This document shows positions 41,230 to 49,780 of a stretch of 64,000 bases of DNA, in pieces. Origin of the DNA: SHWC01 sp050173345 (GTDB taxonomy: Bacteria; Pseudomonadota; Alphaproteobacteria; UBA828); NCBI GenBank assembly GCA_050173345.1, contig JBFXKW010000004.1:62001-126000 (forward strand). The letters are read 5' to 3'. Below the pieces are notes generated by a model, which did not search any database, was not told the origin of the DNA, and saw only the letters and a list, made by a program, of their open reading frames with translations. Both the position numbers and the translations under genes were made by a program. The number at the start of each line of letters is the position of its first letter. The stretch's first letter is position 1.

Positions 41230-41937
41230 TCAGGCTGGCACTTCGCTGTCAAAGGCATAGCCGGCGGCGCGCACGGTGCGGATGAAATCCGCGTCCTCCG
41301 GCCCGTTCAGCGCCTTGCGCAGGCGGCGGATATGGACGTCCACCGTGCGCGGCTCGACATGGATGTTGTGCCCCCAGACCGCCTCGAGCAGATGGTCGCG
41401 CGAGAATACCCGCCCCGGATGCTCCATGAAGTAGCGCAGCAGGCGGAACTCGGTGGGGCCGAGCGACACCGGGTGGCCCTTGCGGAAGGCGCGGTGCCGG
41501 GTCAGGTCGAGCGTGATGTCGCCGATCTCGATCGACTGCTCCTCGAAGGGCGGCCGGGCGCGCCGCATCACGGCGCGCACCCGCGCGAGCAGCTCGGTGA
41601 TCGAGAACGGCTTGGTAACGTAATCGTCCGCACCCTGCTCCAGGCCGCGTATGCGGTCGGCCTCTTCCGAGCGCGCGGTCAGCATGATGACGGGCAGATC
41701 GCGCGAGGTCGCGGCCTGGCGCAGCCGGCGGCAGACCTCGATGCCCGAGAGCCCCGGGATCATCCAGTCGAGCAGCACGAGGTGCGGGCGGAAGGCGCCG
41801 ACCAGATCGAGCGCGGTGCGCCCGTCCGCGGTTTCCCTTACCTCGTAGCCTTCCTTCTCGAGATTGTATTTGAGGAGAGTGACGAGCGCCGCCTCGTCTT
41901 CCACGATCAGGATCCGGCGCGCTTCTTCGGCGTTCAT
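41230..41937 (-). CDS. phoB: PhoB, phosphate-starvation response regulator
   Basis: A 235-residue OmpR/PhoB-class response regulator. The receiver domain (residues 8-120) has the acidic pair in ILIVEDEAAL, the phospho-acceptor Asp in LVLLDWMIPG, Thr in VIMLTARSEE and Lys in YVTKPFS; the C-terminal winged helix (140-232) contains FRLLRYFMEHPGRVFSRDHL and VEPRTVDVHIRRLRKALN, close to PhoB. Together with adjacent pstS and phoX this makes PhoB rather than another family member. The histidine kinase PhoR is not in the window. ATG 41937 is preferred to a TTG at 41952. Confidence 0.94.
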   Translation of the reverse strand: MNAEEARRILIVEDEAALVTLLKYNLEKEGYEVRETADGRTALDLVGAFRPHLVLLDWMIPGLSGIEVCRRLRQAATSRDLPVIMLTARSEEADRIRGLEQGADDYVTKPFSITELLARVRAVMRRARPPFEEQSIEIGDITLDLTRHRAFRKGHPVSLGPTEFRLLRYFMEHPGRVFSRDHLLEAVWGHNIHVEPRTVDVHIRRLRKALNGPEDADFIRTVRAAGYAFDSEVPA

Positions 41938-42016
41938 GACCGTCAACCGCAATGCTTTCGCAGCCTCGGCGGGCGTGGGGGCGGACGGCGCAGCGCCCGC
42001 CCCCGGTTGAGCCCCA

Positions 42017-43063
42017 TCAGAGCTTCAGGTTCTCCATGCTCTTCGCGCCGGCACGCTCGGCGTCGCGCTCAGCGTCGGGCAGCGCGATCAGGCCCTTGTC
42101 GGCGAGGAAGCCGAACGGCCCGAAGGTGTCGTCCTCGACCCAAAGATTGATGTATTCCTGGATGCCGGGGATCACGCCGATATGCGCCTTCTTCACGTAG
42201 AAGAAGAGCGTGCGCGAGATCGGGTAGGTGCCGGCGGAGATGTTCTCGTAGGTCGGCTCCACGCCGTCGACATGGAGCGCGGAAATCTTGTCGCGGTTGG
42301 CGTCGAGGAAGCTGTAGCCGAAGATGCCGAGCGCCGACTTGTTCTCGGCGATCTTCTGGACGATCAGGTTGTCGTTCTCGCCGGCCTCGACGAAGCCGCC
42401 ATCCTCGCGCAGCGACTGGCAGACCTGCTTGTGGCGGTCGTTGTCGCCGGCATCCTTGAGCGCCTTGACCTCGGGCACGCTGGCGCAGCCGGCATCCATG
42501 GCCAGCTCGTTGAAGGCGTCGCGCGTGCCGGAGGTCGGCGGCGGGCCGAGCACCTCGATCTTCTGATCAGGCAGCGAAGCGTCGACTTCCTTCCAGGTCT
42601 TGTAGGGGTTGGCGACCCACTGGCCGTTGACCGGCACCTCCTTGGCCAGCGCCTTCCACAGGATCTCGCGCGTCACCGAAAACGACGTCGCGTCCTTGGC
42701 ATGCGCGATCACGATGCCGTCGAAGCCGATCCTGACCTCGTGAATGTCCGCGACGCCGTTCTTGGCGCAGGTCTCGACCTCGGACTTCTTGATGCGGCGG
42801 GACGAGTTGGTGATGTCCACGGTCCCGGTGCCGACGCCCTCGCAAAACAGCTTGAGGCCGCCGCCCGAGCCGGTGCTCTCGATGACCGGCGTCTTGAAGC
42901 CCGAGGTCTTGCCGAACTCCTCGGCGACCGCGGTCGCGAACGGGAACACGGTGGACGAGCCGACGATGCGGATCTCGTCGCGGGCCAGGGCCGAATTTGC
43001 GATGCCGGCGGTGGCGACAGCCACCAGCGCGACGGTACCGACGAGTGCGAGCGCCTTCTTCAT
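42017..43063 (-). CDS. pstS: PstS, periplasmic phosphate-binding protein
   Basis: A 348-residue PstS-type substrate-binding protein. A signal peptide (1-27, cleavage near ALA-RD) is followed by RIVGSSTVFPFATAVAEEFG and the phosphate-contact stretch ESTGSGGGLKLFCEG, then VDITNSSRRIKKSE and PPPTSGTRDAFNELAM. The pattern matches the alphaproteobacterial PstS group. The transporter genes pstCAB and phoU are not adjacent; only phoB is, 79 nt downstream. An 18-bp Pho box lies 128 nt upstream. Confidence 0.93.
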   Translation of the reverse strand: MKKALALVGTVALVAVATAGIANSALARDEIRIVGSSTVFPFATAVAEEFGKTSGFKTPVIESTGSGGGLKLFCEGVGTGTVDITNSSRRIKKSEVETCAKNGVADIHEVRIGFDGIVIAHAKDATSFSVTREILWKALAKEVPVNGQWVANPYKTWKEVDASLPDQKIEVLGPPPTSGTRDAFNELAMDAGCASVPEVKALKDAGDNDRHKQVCQSLREDGGFVEAGENDNLIVQKIAENKSALGIFGYSFLDANRDKISALHVDGVEPTYENISAGTYPISRTLFFYVKKAHIGVIPGIQEYINLWVEDDTFGPFGFLADKGLIALPDAERDAERAGAKSMENLKL

Positions 43064-43190
43064 GTTGTGCAGTCCTCCTTGGGTGATCCCCGAACGGCGC
43101 GGCGGCGTCCGGACGCCGCGTCACATCCGGCGATTCGGTGTCTCGGGGGCGGACGCTATCCACGCTGCACGATGGATTCGATACGAACGG

Positions 43191-43208
43191 ATGACGGTTT
43201 TGTTACAG
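43191..43208 (-). promoter_or_regulatory. Pho box upstream of pstS
   Basis: Read on the minus strand, CTGTAAC-AAAA-CCGTCAT fits two 7-bp half-sites with a 4-nt A-rich spacer, as in the consensus CTGTCAT-N4-CTGTCAT (five and six matches of seven). The position 128 nt before pstS, with phoB next door, supports PhoB control. Confidence 0.72.
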
Positions 43209-43272
43209 CGTCGGCGGTAGCGCCCTGCCGCCCCTTGATCCCGATCGAGGCCGGCCCTACATCGGCAAGGGC

Positions 43273-43323
43273 GCGGGGACGACCCCGCCGCCTCCCAACA
43301 TCACAGGTGGGGACGACCCTGCC
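43273..43323 (+). promoter_or_regulatory. Guanidine-II (mini-ykkC) riboswitch
   Basis: Two adjacent hairpins each show an ACGA loop closed by G:C pairs. P1 is GCGGGG-ACGA-CCCCGC (43273-43288). P2 is GGTGGGG-ACGA-CCCTGCC (43306-43323) with two G-U pairs. A 17-nt linker joins them, and a GAGAGG ribosome site follows at 43332-43337. Twin ACGR-loop hairpins just upstream of a SugE-type gene are the hallmark of this riboswitch class, which raises expression when guanidine binds. Confidence 0.9.
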
Positions 43324-43343
43324 ACGGACCTGAGAGGTCTGTC

Positions 43344-43664
43344 ATGGCATGGGTCTATCTCTTCGTCGCCGGCCTCTTCGAGATCGGCTGGGCAATCGGC
43401 CTCAAGCACACCCAGGGCTTCACGCGGCCTCTACCGTCGGCGCTCACCATAGCCAGCATGGTGGTGAGCCTCGGCCTGCTCGGCCTCGCGCTCAGGACCG
43501 TGCCCCTCGGTACCGCCTACGCGGTCTGGACGGGCATCGGCATCGTCGGCACCGCGACGCTCGGCGTCGTCCTCTACGGCGAATCGACGAACCCGCTCCG
43601 CCTGGCCTGCCTCGGCCTGATCGGGCTCGGCATCGCCGGGCTCAAGCTGCTGCCGTCTCATTGA
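43344..43664 (+). CDS. gdx: Gdx (SugE), guanidinium exporter of the SMR family
   Basis: A 106-residue four-helix small multidrug resistance protein that swaps guanidinium ions for protons as an antiparallel dimer. MAWVYLFVAGLFEIGWAIGL carries the essential Glu 13 and Trp 16, followed by KHTQGFTRPLPS, TAYAVWTGIGIVGTA and GESTNPLRL, all close to E. coli SugE/Gdx rather than EmrE. The preceding guanidine-II riboswitch confirms the physiological substrate. The 3' end converges on a flavin monooxygenase gene with a 15-nt gap. Confidence 0.95.
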   Translation: MAWVYLFVAGLFEIGWAIGLKHTQGFTRPLPSALTIASMVVSLGLLGLALRTVPLGTAYAVWTGIGIVGTATLGVVLYGESTNPLRLACLGLIGLGIAGLKLLPSH

Positions 43665-43679
43665 CGCCGCCGCCGGGGC

Positions 43680-44906
43680 TCAGAGCGAGGCCGGCGACCT
43701 CACATGCTCCGGGCGCACGCCGATGCCGATGAGGCGCGCCGGCAGGCGCTGGAGCAGCGGCAGGCGCTGCATCAGGCGAACCGCCAGCGGGGCGCGAAGG
43801 CCGGCCGCGCCGCCGAGCGCCGGCGCGACCACCCGGTTCTGCAGGAACACCTGCAGGCGCTGGGTCGTGCGCGTCGGCCGTTCGCGCCGCTTCTGCAGCC
43901 GGCGCAGATGGACTTCCGTGAGCCTCCCGTCGCGCAAGGGAGCAGCCAGAAGGTTGGCGGCCGCGACCGCGTCCTGCACCGCGAGATTGACGCCGACGCC
44001 GCCGATCGGGGACATGGCGTGCGCGGCATCGCCGATGCAGAGCACGCCCGGCCGGAACCATCGGGGCAGCCGGTCGACCTGGACCGTCAGGAGCTTAGCG
44101 TCGTCCCACGAGGCGATGGCGGCGACGCGGTCGTGGAGGAAGGGCGCGGCCTCGGCAACGCCGGCGCGGAACGCGTCGAGCCCGCGGCGGCGGACCTCAT
44201 CGGCGGAGCCCTTCGGTATCACATAGGCGCACTGCCAGTAGTCGTCGCGGTTGATCATGATGAAGACGCGGCCGGCATCGAAGCGGCCGGCGGTCTCCAC
44301 CGGGTCGTCGGACCGCCGGGGCAGGCGGAACCACATCACGTCCATCGGCGCACCCAGCGTCTCGACCCGCAAGCCCGCCGCCTCGCGCACCGTCGAGTGG
44401 CGGCCGTCCGCGCCGACCACGAGGTCGGCCCGCACCTCGAACGCGCCGTCCCGCGCCGACACCGCGCGGGCGCCGACCACCCTGCCGCCCTCCTCGATCA
44501 ACCCGGTCACCGCCGCGTCCATATGGAGCGCGAAGCAGGGATAGCGGACCGCGTGGGTGGCCAGGAAGTTCAGGAAATCCCACTGCGGCATCATGGCGAT
44601 GTACTTGCAGCGGGTGGCCAGGCGCGAGAAATCGGCGATCGCGAACGAAGCGTCGCCGAACCGCGCGGAAAGCCGGGAGACCTTCTGATGCGGCAGCTTC
44701 AGGAAATCGTCGAGCATCCTGAGCTCGAGCATGATCTCCAGGGTCGAGGGATGGATCGTATCGCCCCTGAAATCGCGCAGGAAATCGGCGTGCTTCTCGA
44801 GCACGACGGTACGGACGCCGGCGCGGGCGAGCAGCAGCCCGAGCATCATGCCGGCGGGGCCGCCGCCGGCGATGCAGCACTGGGTCGATATCGCGGTTGC
44901 AGTCAC
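43680..44906 (-). CDS. FAD-dependent aromatic-ring monooxygenase-like protein (PHBH/UbiH fold)
   Basis: A 408-residue group A flavoprotein monooxygenase. The dinucleotide-binding GGGPAGMMLGLLLARAG is at the N terminus, VVGADGRHSTVREAAGL is the DG motif near residue 165, and VLCIGDAAHAMSPIGGVGVN is the GD motif near 290. Such enzymes hydroxylate aromatic acids or quinone precursors with NAD(P)H; the substrate is not known. The frame runs up to a GTG at 44948, but GTG 44906 places the Rossmann motif about ten residues in, as usual. A cupin gene lies just upstream. Confidence 0.87.
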   Translation of the reverse strand: MTATAISTQCCIAGGGPAGMMLGLLLARAGVRTVVLEKHADFLRDFRGDTIHPSTLEIMLELRMLDDFLKLPHQKVSRLSARFGDASFAIADFSRLATRCKYIAMMPQWDFLNFLATHAVRYPCFALHMDAAVTGLIEEGGRVVGARAVSARDGAFEVRADLVVGADGRHSTVREAAGLRVETLGAPMDVMWFRLPRRSDDPVETAGRFDAGRVFIMINRDDYWQCAYVIPKGSADEVRRRGLDAFRAGVAEAAPFLHDRVAAIASWDDAKLLTVQVDRLPRWFRPGVLCIGDAAHAMSPIGGVGVNLAVQDAVAAANLLAAPLRDGRLTEVHLRRLQKRRERPTRTTQRLQVFLQNRVVAPALGGAAGLRAPLAVRLMQRLPLLQRLPARLIGIGVRPEHVRSPASL

Positions 44907-44960
44907 GCCGGCCTGCCTGGTCGGGGGAAGCGAGATGCCCCCGGGCACCGGCCGGGCGGG

Positions 44961-45242
44961 CTACTTCATCTCGACTTCGATGAAGATGACGTCCTTGTCC
45001 TTGCTCGGGTTGATAACGTCGTGCTCGACCCCGACGTTCCGGAAGTAAGGCACGCCCAGCGTGATGTCGATGGTGCGCTCGCCGTTCGGCTCCTTGAGGT
45101 GGAGCTGGCCGGTCGTCACCGGGACCACCACATAGTCGTAGCCATGGCGGTGCCAGCCGGTGTGCGAGCCGGGCTTGAAATGCCAGCGGGTGACCTTAAC
45201 TCGCTCGTTGTCGATCAGCGTGGTTCCGACCGCGTCGTCCAT
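44961..45242 (-). CDS. Small cupin-domain protein
   Basis: A 93-residue single cupin domain. WHFKPGSHTGWHRHGYDYVV (His 31 and His 33) is metal motif 1 and VGVEHDVINPSKDKD is motif 2. A role as a dioxygenase-like or sensory cupin is possible. It is on the same strand as, and 54 nt upstream of, the flavin monooxygenase gene, so the two may work on one pathway. Confidence 0.82.
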   Translation of the reverse strand: MDDAVGTTLIDNERVKVTRWHFKPGSHTGWHRHGYDYVVVPVTTGQLHLKEPNGERTIDITLGVPYFRNVGVEHDVINPSKDKDVIFIEVEMK

Positions 45243-45450
45243 GGCTCGCTATGCCTCCTCAACCCTGTGATCCGGGGGCACTTTCCCAGGTTCGCGGGCG
45301 GCGCGCAAGGCGGCCGGGGCCGGCTGCCATCCGTCCGCCGCAAACGCCGCGCTCGCACTATTTAAAGGGTTTGTGTATAGAACCGCCGGGCCGGCCCGTC
45401 GAGCGCCCCTTCCGGCGTTGCCGCGGCCCCGTTCTTCAAGCTGGCTGTCC

Positions 45451-47265
<1,815 letters not shown>

Positions 47266-47352
47266 AGGCCGACTACCCCCTCGGTCGTCATGCCCGGCCT
47301 TGATACATCGGCGTCCGGTTGAGAGTGCACCGATGGTCGCCCGTATCTATAT

Positions 47353-47441
47353 CGTCATTGCCGGGCTTGACCCGGCAATCCAGTCTTCAGTCCGTCTTTT
47401 CTGCGGAAGCCTGGATGCGCGGATCAAGTCCGCGCATGACG
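47353..47441. repeat. Two-armed dispersed palindromic repeat, with a partial copy at 47286
   Basis: CGTCATTGCCGGGCTTGACC opens the element and CGGATCAAGTCCGCGCATGA plus CG closes it; the arms are CCGGGCTTGACCCGG and GCGCGGATCAAGTCCGCGC. A partial single arm, CGTCATGCCCGGCCTTGATA, stands at 47286. Both lie between the convergent typA and arsI genes. Confidence 0.72.
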
Positions 47442-47536
47442 ATGGTGGCAGTTTCGGTGTCGGTGCGACCTTAACTGGACCGCGATAGGTCAAAACGGGC
47501 GCGAGGTGATTTCTCAAACGCCGCTCGGAAACGCGA

Positions 47537-47971
47537 TCAGCCCGGCGCGCAGCAGCTTGCCTTGCTCCGGCGGTCGAGCGCTTCGAGCGAAGTATCCTCG
47601 CCGTAGTTCTCGATCTGGCCCGTGGTGTGGAAGGTTTCCCACACGATGCCTTGCGGATCGTGCGCCCAGCCCTTGTCGGACCTGGCGTAGCAGCAGCCGG
47701 CGCCCTTCTGGTCGAGCACATACTCGCCTGCCGATTTGAGCCGGCCGGTCACCTCGGCGAGCTCCTCGCCGCTCTCGACCTGGATGCCGAGATGGTCGAG
47801 GCCGGCGTCGCGGCCGCGCGCCGCGATCGCGAAATTGACGCGCGGATCATCCAGCATCCACTTCGCATAGTCGGCATGGCGCACGCTCGGCTCGGCGCCG
47901 AACAGCGTCGAATAGAAGCGGACCGAGTCCTCGATGCTCTCGACCGCGAGGTTAACGTGCAATCGTTTCAT
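47537..47971 (-). CDS. arsI: ArsI-type C-As lyase (VOC/glyoxalase fold dioxygenase)
   Basis: A 144-residue vicinal-oxygen-chelate protein. The likely iron ligands are His 5 (KRLHVNLAV), His 60 (GLDHLGIQV) and Glu 112 (VWETFH), and the vicinal Cys pair 93-94 (GAGCCYARSDKGWAHDP) is the feature that separates ArsI, which cleaves methyl-arsenic(III) bonds, from other VOC proteins and from CadI. The C terminus has another Cys pair (SCCAPG). It is last in the arsR-arsC-aqpS-arsI operon, its start overlapping the aqpS stop by 4 nt. ArsI demethylates trivalent organoarsenicals to arsenite, which AqpS could then release. Confidence 0.86.
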   Translation of the reverse strand: MKRLHVNLAVESIEDSVRFYSTLFGAEPSVRHADYAKWMLDDPRVNFAIAARGRDAGLDHLGIQVESGEELAEVTGRLKSAGEYVLDQKGAGCCYARSDKGWAHDPQGIVWETFHTTGQIENYGEDTSLEALDRRSKASCCAPG

Positions 47972-48669
47972 GGCGTGTCTCCTTGGCGGTTGTGCGTTGG
48001 AACGGTGCGCTGCCACCCAAAGACGCGCGATGCCAGGAGCAGCGCCAGCACCGCGCCGACGAGCTGCGCGACGATGAAGCCCGGCGCATCGGCCGGGCTG
48101 ATGCCGGCAAAGGTGTCGGACAAGGCGCGGGCGATGGTGACGGCCGGGTTGGCGAACGAGGTCGAGGCGGTGAACCAGTAGCCGGCGACGATGACGAGGG
48201 CGACGGCGATCGGCACCGCAGCCGGGCGCGCCCGCAGCACGCCGAGGATGGTGAGCACCAGCGAAAAGGTCGCGATCCCCTCCGACAGCCATTGCGCCGG
48301 GCCCTGGCGCGCGGTCGCCGACAACTGCCAGAGCGGCAGCTCGAACATGACGTGCGCGAGCCAGGTGCCGAGCACCCCGCCCGAGACCTGCGCGACGATG
48401 AACAGCGCGGCGCGCCGCCAGGCGGTCTCGCCCCTGAGGAGGAAGACCAGCGTCACCGCGGGGTTGAAATGCGCGCCGGACACCGGCCCGAACATGGTGA
48501 TCAGGACGTAGAGGATGGCGCCGGTCGCGATCGTGTTGCCGAGCAGCGCGACCGCCGTATTCCCGTCCGCCAGGCGCTCCGCCATGATGCCCGAGCCGAC
48601 CACGGTCGCGACCAGAAGCGCCGTCCCGATCAGCTCCGCCGCGACCGCCGGAAACAGGCGCCCGTTCAT
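47968..48669 (-). CDS. aqpS: AqpS-type aquaglyceroporin (MIP family) in ars operon
   Basis: A 233-residue, six-helix MIP channel with both NPA motifs: HFNPAVT in the first half and FANPAVTIAR in the second. In rhizobial ars operons AqpS replaces the arsenite pumps ArsB or Acr3 by letting arsenite flow out after arsenate reduction. No ArsB or Acr3 is visible in the window, which supports the same role here. Start and stop overlap the arsC and arsI genes by 4 nt, so all are coupled. Confidence 0.88.
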   Translation of the reverse strand: MNGRLFPAVAAELIGTALLVATVVGSGIMAERLADGNTAVALLGNTIATGAILYVLITMFGPVSGAHFNPAVTLVFLLRGETAWRRAALFIVAQVSGGVLGTWLAHVMFELPLWQLSATARQGPAQWLSEGIATFSLVLTILGVLRARPAAVPIAVALVIVAGYWFTASTSFANPAVTIARALSDTFAGISPADAPGFIVAQLVGAVLALLLASRVFGWQRTVPTHNRQGDTP

Positions 48670-49202
48670 CGGGCGCCGCTCGGCCCGCCGACTCCTTCTA
48701 GCTCGGCCCCGAGCTTGCCGATCTCCCTGAGCTTCGTCTGCAGCGACAGCTTGTCGATCGAAGCGATGGGCAGGCTCGTGAACAGCGAGAGGCGCCGATG
48801 CAGCATCCGGTAGGCATCGCGGAACGCGAGCGCGATCTCGGCCTCGGAACCCGTGACGGCGGCCGGATCGGGCACGCCCCAATGGGCCGTCATCGGCTGC
48901 CCCGGCCATATCGGGCAGACCTCGCTCGCCGCCTTGTCGCAGACTGTGAACACGAAATCCAACGGCGGCGCGCCGGGCCGGGCGAACTCGTCCCAGCTCT
49001 TAGAGCGAAGGCCGGCCATCTCGTGCCCGAGGCTTTGCAGGAGCGCGAGGGAGTGCGGGTGAACCGCGCCCTTCGGGTGACTCCCTGCTGAATAGGCCCG
49101 GAAGCGTCCGGGGCCGAGCGCGCCCAGGATCGCTTCCGCCATGATCGAGCGTGCCGAGTTGCCGGTGCACAGGAACAGGACGTTGAAGACGCGATTGCTC
49201 AT
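48666..49202 (-). CDS. arsC: Arsenate reductase, low-molecular-weight phosphatase type (ars operon copy)
   Basis: A 178-residue ArsC with the loop CTGNSAR at residues 12-18 (NVLFLCTGNSARSIMAEA), FVFTVCDKAASEVCPIWPGQ and TAHWGVPDP. It reduces arsenate to arsenite using small thiol proteins. It is homologous to the copy at 38595 but clearly diverged. The start overlaps the arsR stop by 4 nt and the stop overlaps the aqpS start. Confidence 0.92.
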   Translation of the reverse strand: MSNRVFNVLFLCTGNSARSIMAEAILGALGPGRFRAYSAGSHPKGAVHPHSLALLQSLGHEMAGLRSKSWDEFARPGAPPLDFVFTVCDKAASEVCPIWPGQPMTAHWGVPDPAAVTGSEAEIALAFRDAYRMLHRRLSLFTSLPIASIDKLSLQTKLREIGKLGAELEGVGGPSGAR

Positions 49203-49567
49203 CGGGAGGCCTTTCGGCGGGCCGGTCGCGCGTTGCAGCAGGCGCGCTCGGCAATCTCGACCAGCGGCGAGCAGATTTCGGGGCGGCCGTTGCAGCAATC
49301 CGCGACCAGGAAGGTGAGCAGCGCCCGGGTGCCCGCCAGGTCGGCGCTGTAGATGATCGAGCGGCTCTGGCGGCGCGCGCTGATCAGGCCGGCGCGCGCG
49401 AGGACGCCGAGATGGCTCGAGAGGGTGTTGTGCGGCACGCCGAGTTCCTCGGCGATCGCGCCCGCGGCCAGCCCCTCCGGCCCCGCCTTCACGAGCAGGC
49501 GGAACACGGCGAGCCGGGTCGGCTGCGCCAGAGCACCGAACGCTTCGACCGCATTGCTAGATTCCAT
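49199..49567 (-). CDS. arsR: ArsR, arsenite-responsive repressor
   Basis: A 122-residue winged-helix ArsR/SmtB repressor. The recognition region is VPHNTLSSHLGVLARAGLIS (44-63). Cysteines 91, 92 and 99 (DCCNGRPEIC) form a C-terminal cluster like the arsenite site of the Acidithiobacillus ferrooxidans ArsR, and a second pair is at 110-111. It heads the operon and should release DNA when arsenite binds. ATG 49567 is taken as the start; no ribosome site precedes it because the operator and -10 box lie directly upstream, so the message may be nearly leaderless. Confidence 0.93.
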   Translation of the reverse strand: MESSNAVEAFGALAQPTRLAVFRLLVKAGPEGLAAGAIAEELGVPHNTLSSHLGVLARAGLISARRQSRSIIYSADLAGTRALLTFLVADCCNGRPEICSPLVEIAERACCNARPARRKASR

Positions 49568-49568
49568 A

Positions 49569-49603
49569 TGTCGAGAATTATCGACAAATAGGTTTGGATG
49601 CAA
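49569..49603 (-). promoter_or_regulatory. ars promoter with ArsR operator
   Basis: TGTCGA and TCGACA form a perfect 6-bp dyad with a 6-nt spacer at 49569-49586. On the minus strand the spacer region supplies GATAAT (49582 down to 49577), a good -10 box, with a weak TTGCAT -35 at 49603-49598 and a short 15-nt spacer. Bound ArsR would cover the -10 and the start of transcription. Confidence 0.65.
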
Positions 49604-49643
49604 CTGGATTTCTCCATCTCCCCCCAACCTCCCTCCCTCTCTG

Positions 49644-49736
49644 CGTCATGCCCCGCGCAGGCGGGGCATCCAGTCTTGGGCGGCAACCACAATCCTCGTT
49701 GACAGATGGGTCCCCCGATCAAGCCGGGGGACGACG
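49644..49736. repeat. Diverged two-armed palindromic repeat
   Basis: The left arm CGTCATGCCCCGCGCAGGCG continues GGGCATCCAG, and the right arm is built on CCCCCGATCAAGCCGGGGG followed by ACGACG. It belongs to the same family but the left arm lacks the central CTTGACC. It fills the gap between arsR and the di-haem protein gene. Confidence 0.6.
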
Positions 49737-49780
49737 GAGGGAGGTGGAGGGAGATGGGTGGAGGCCGTCCCTCTTCGCGA

